A stretch of DNA of 5,553 bases, taken from assembly GCA_040756085.1 (NCBI GenBank), contig JBFMAE010000172.1, positions 1 through 5,553 on the forward strand, read 5' to 3'. The notes beneath the pieces were generated by a model. That model was not told the origin of the DNA, made no database searches, and worked only from the letters and a program-made list of their open reading frames with translations. Both the position numbers and the translations under genes were made by a program. Below, piece after piece: positions 5,354 through 5,553 of the stretch. How positions within the stretch are numbered: position 1 is the stretch's first letter; each line of letters opens with the position of its first letter. The stretch is from JBFMAE01 sp040756085 (GTDB lineage: Bacteria; Desulfobacterota; BSN033; UBA1163).

Positions 5354-5553
5354 ATGGTCACCGACTCAAAGACGAAATCTCTGCTCTGTTTGAAGGCAGC
5401 CGTTGAAAAGAAGGCCAAAGATCCGGTCCTTCTGGAGTTAAAGGGGATCACTTCCTTCACCGATTACTTTCTCCTCTGTAGCGGTAAGTCAGATCGCCAG
5501 GTTCAGGCCATCGCCCAGGCGATTGAGGAGACCCTTAAAAAAAAGGGGGTTCG
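5354..5553 (+). CDS. rsfS: Ribosomal silencing factor RsfS (5' part, cut by window edge)
   Basis: RsfS (formerly YbeB/Iojap family) binds ribosomal protein uL14 on the 50S subunit and blocks joining with 30S, lowering translation when nutrients are short. Only the first 66 codons are present; the frame is open at the right edge. The family core is clear: LELKGITSFTDYFLLCSG (about 27-44) followed by KSDRQVQAIAQAIEE (45-59), matching the usual TDYFVICSG-x-SDRQVQAIA pattern. The ATG follows AGGAGG (5346-5351) by only 2 nt, a tight spacing, but no other start codon fits in frame. It has its own promoter just upstream. nadD and rsfS are neighbours in many bacteria; here 573 nt of repeats separate them. 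Confidence 0.95.
   Translation, partial: MVTDSKTKSLLCLKAAVEKKAKDPVLLELKGITSFTDYFLLCSGKSDRQVQAIAQAIEETLKKKGV

Overview
The window is a stretch of bacterial chromosome in which every recognisable gene lies on the + strand: rpmA (ribosomal protein bL27), obgE (ribosome-assembly GTPase), proB and proA (first two steps of proline synthesis), nadD (nicotinate-nucleotide adenylyltransferase) and the 5' part of rsfS (ribosomal silencing factor), which runs off the right edge. The order rpmA-obgE-proB-proA-nadD-rsfS, usually with rplU in front, is familiar from Deltaproteobacteria sensu lato (Desulfobacterota and relatives). The protein sequences and the AT-rich repeat between proA and nadD fit that group. 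I infer an anaerobic or uncultured deltaproteobacterium-like host; the genus cannot be read from this sequence.

Layout. 1-162 is a non-coding leader before rpmA with an imperfect hairpin at 80-140. 163-3884 is a compact block: rpmA and obgE are about 35 nt apart, obgE and proB overlap by 11 nt, and proB and proA overlap by 4 nt (ATGA), so translational coupling is likely. 3885-4126 is a non-coding, repeat-rich spacer. nadD (4127-4780) has an ambiguous start: its only good Shine-Dalgarno sequence points to an ATC codon upstream of the GTG. 4781-5353 (573 nt) has no gene but is full of structure. A good extended -10 promoter at its end drives rsfS.

The genes combine ribosome maturation and translation control (bL27, Obg, RsfS) with proline and NAD synthesis. 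ProB and ProA act one after the other on glutamate.

The most unusual part is 4783-5284. A 9-bp direct repeat (CGATGGATA) flanks about 484 bp that begins and ends in short imperfect inverted repeats. Inside are two back-to-back foldable modules: A (4798-5026) and B (5024-5263). B has a perfect 17-bp terminal inverted repeat and a further nested 31-nt stem. The simplest reading is a gene-less, MITE-like insertion between nadD and rsfS, or a structured RNA locus carried by one. A sequence resembling its right end occurs again upstream of rpmA (106-131), so the family may be dispersed in the genome. I do not recognise it as a named element.
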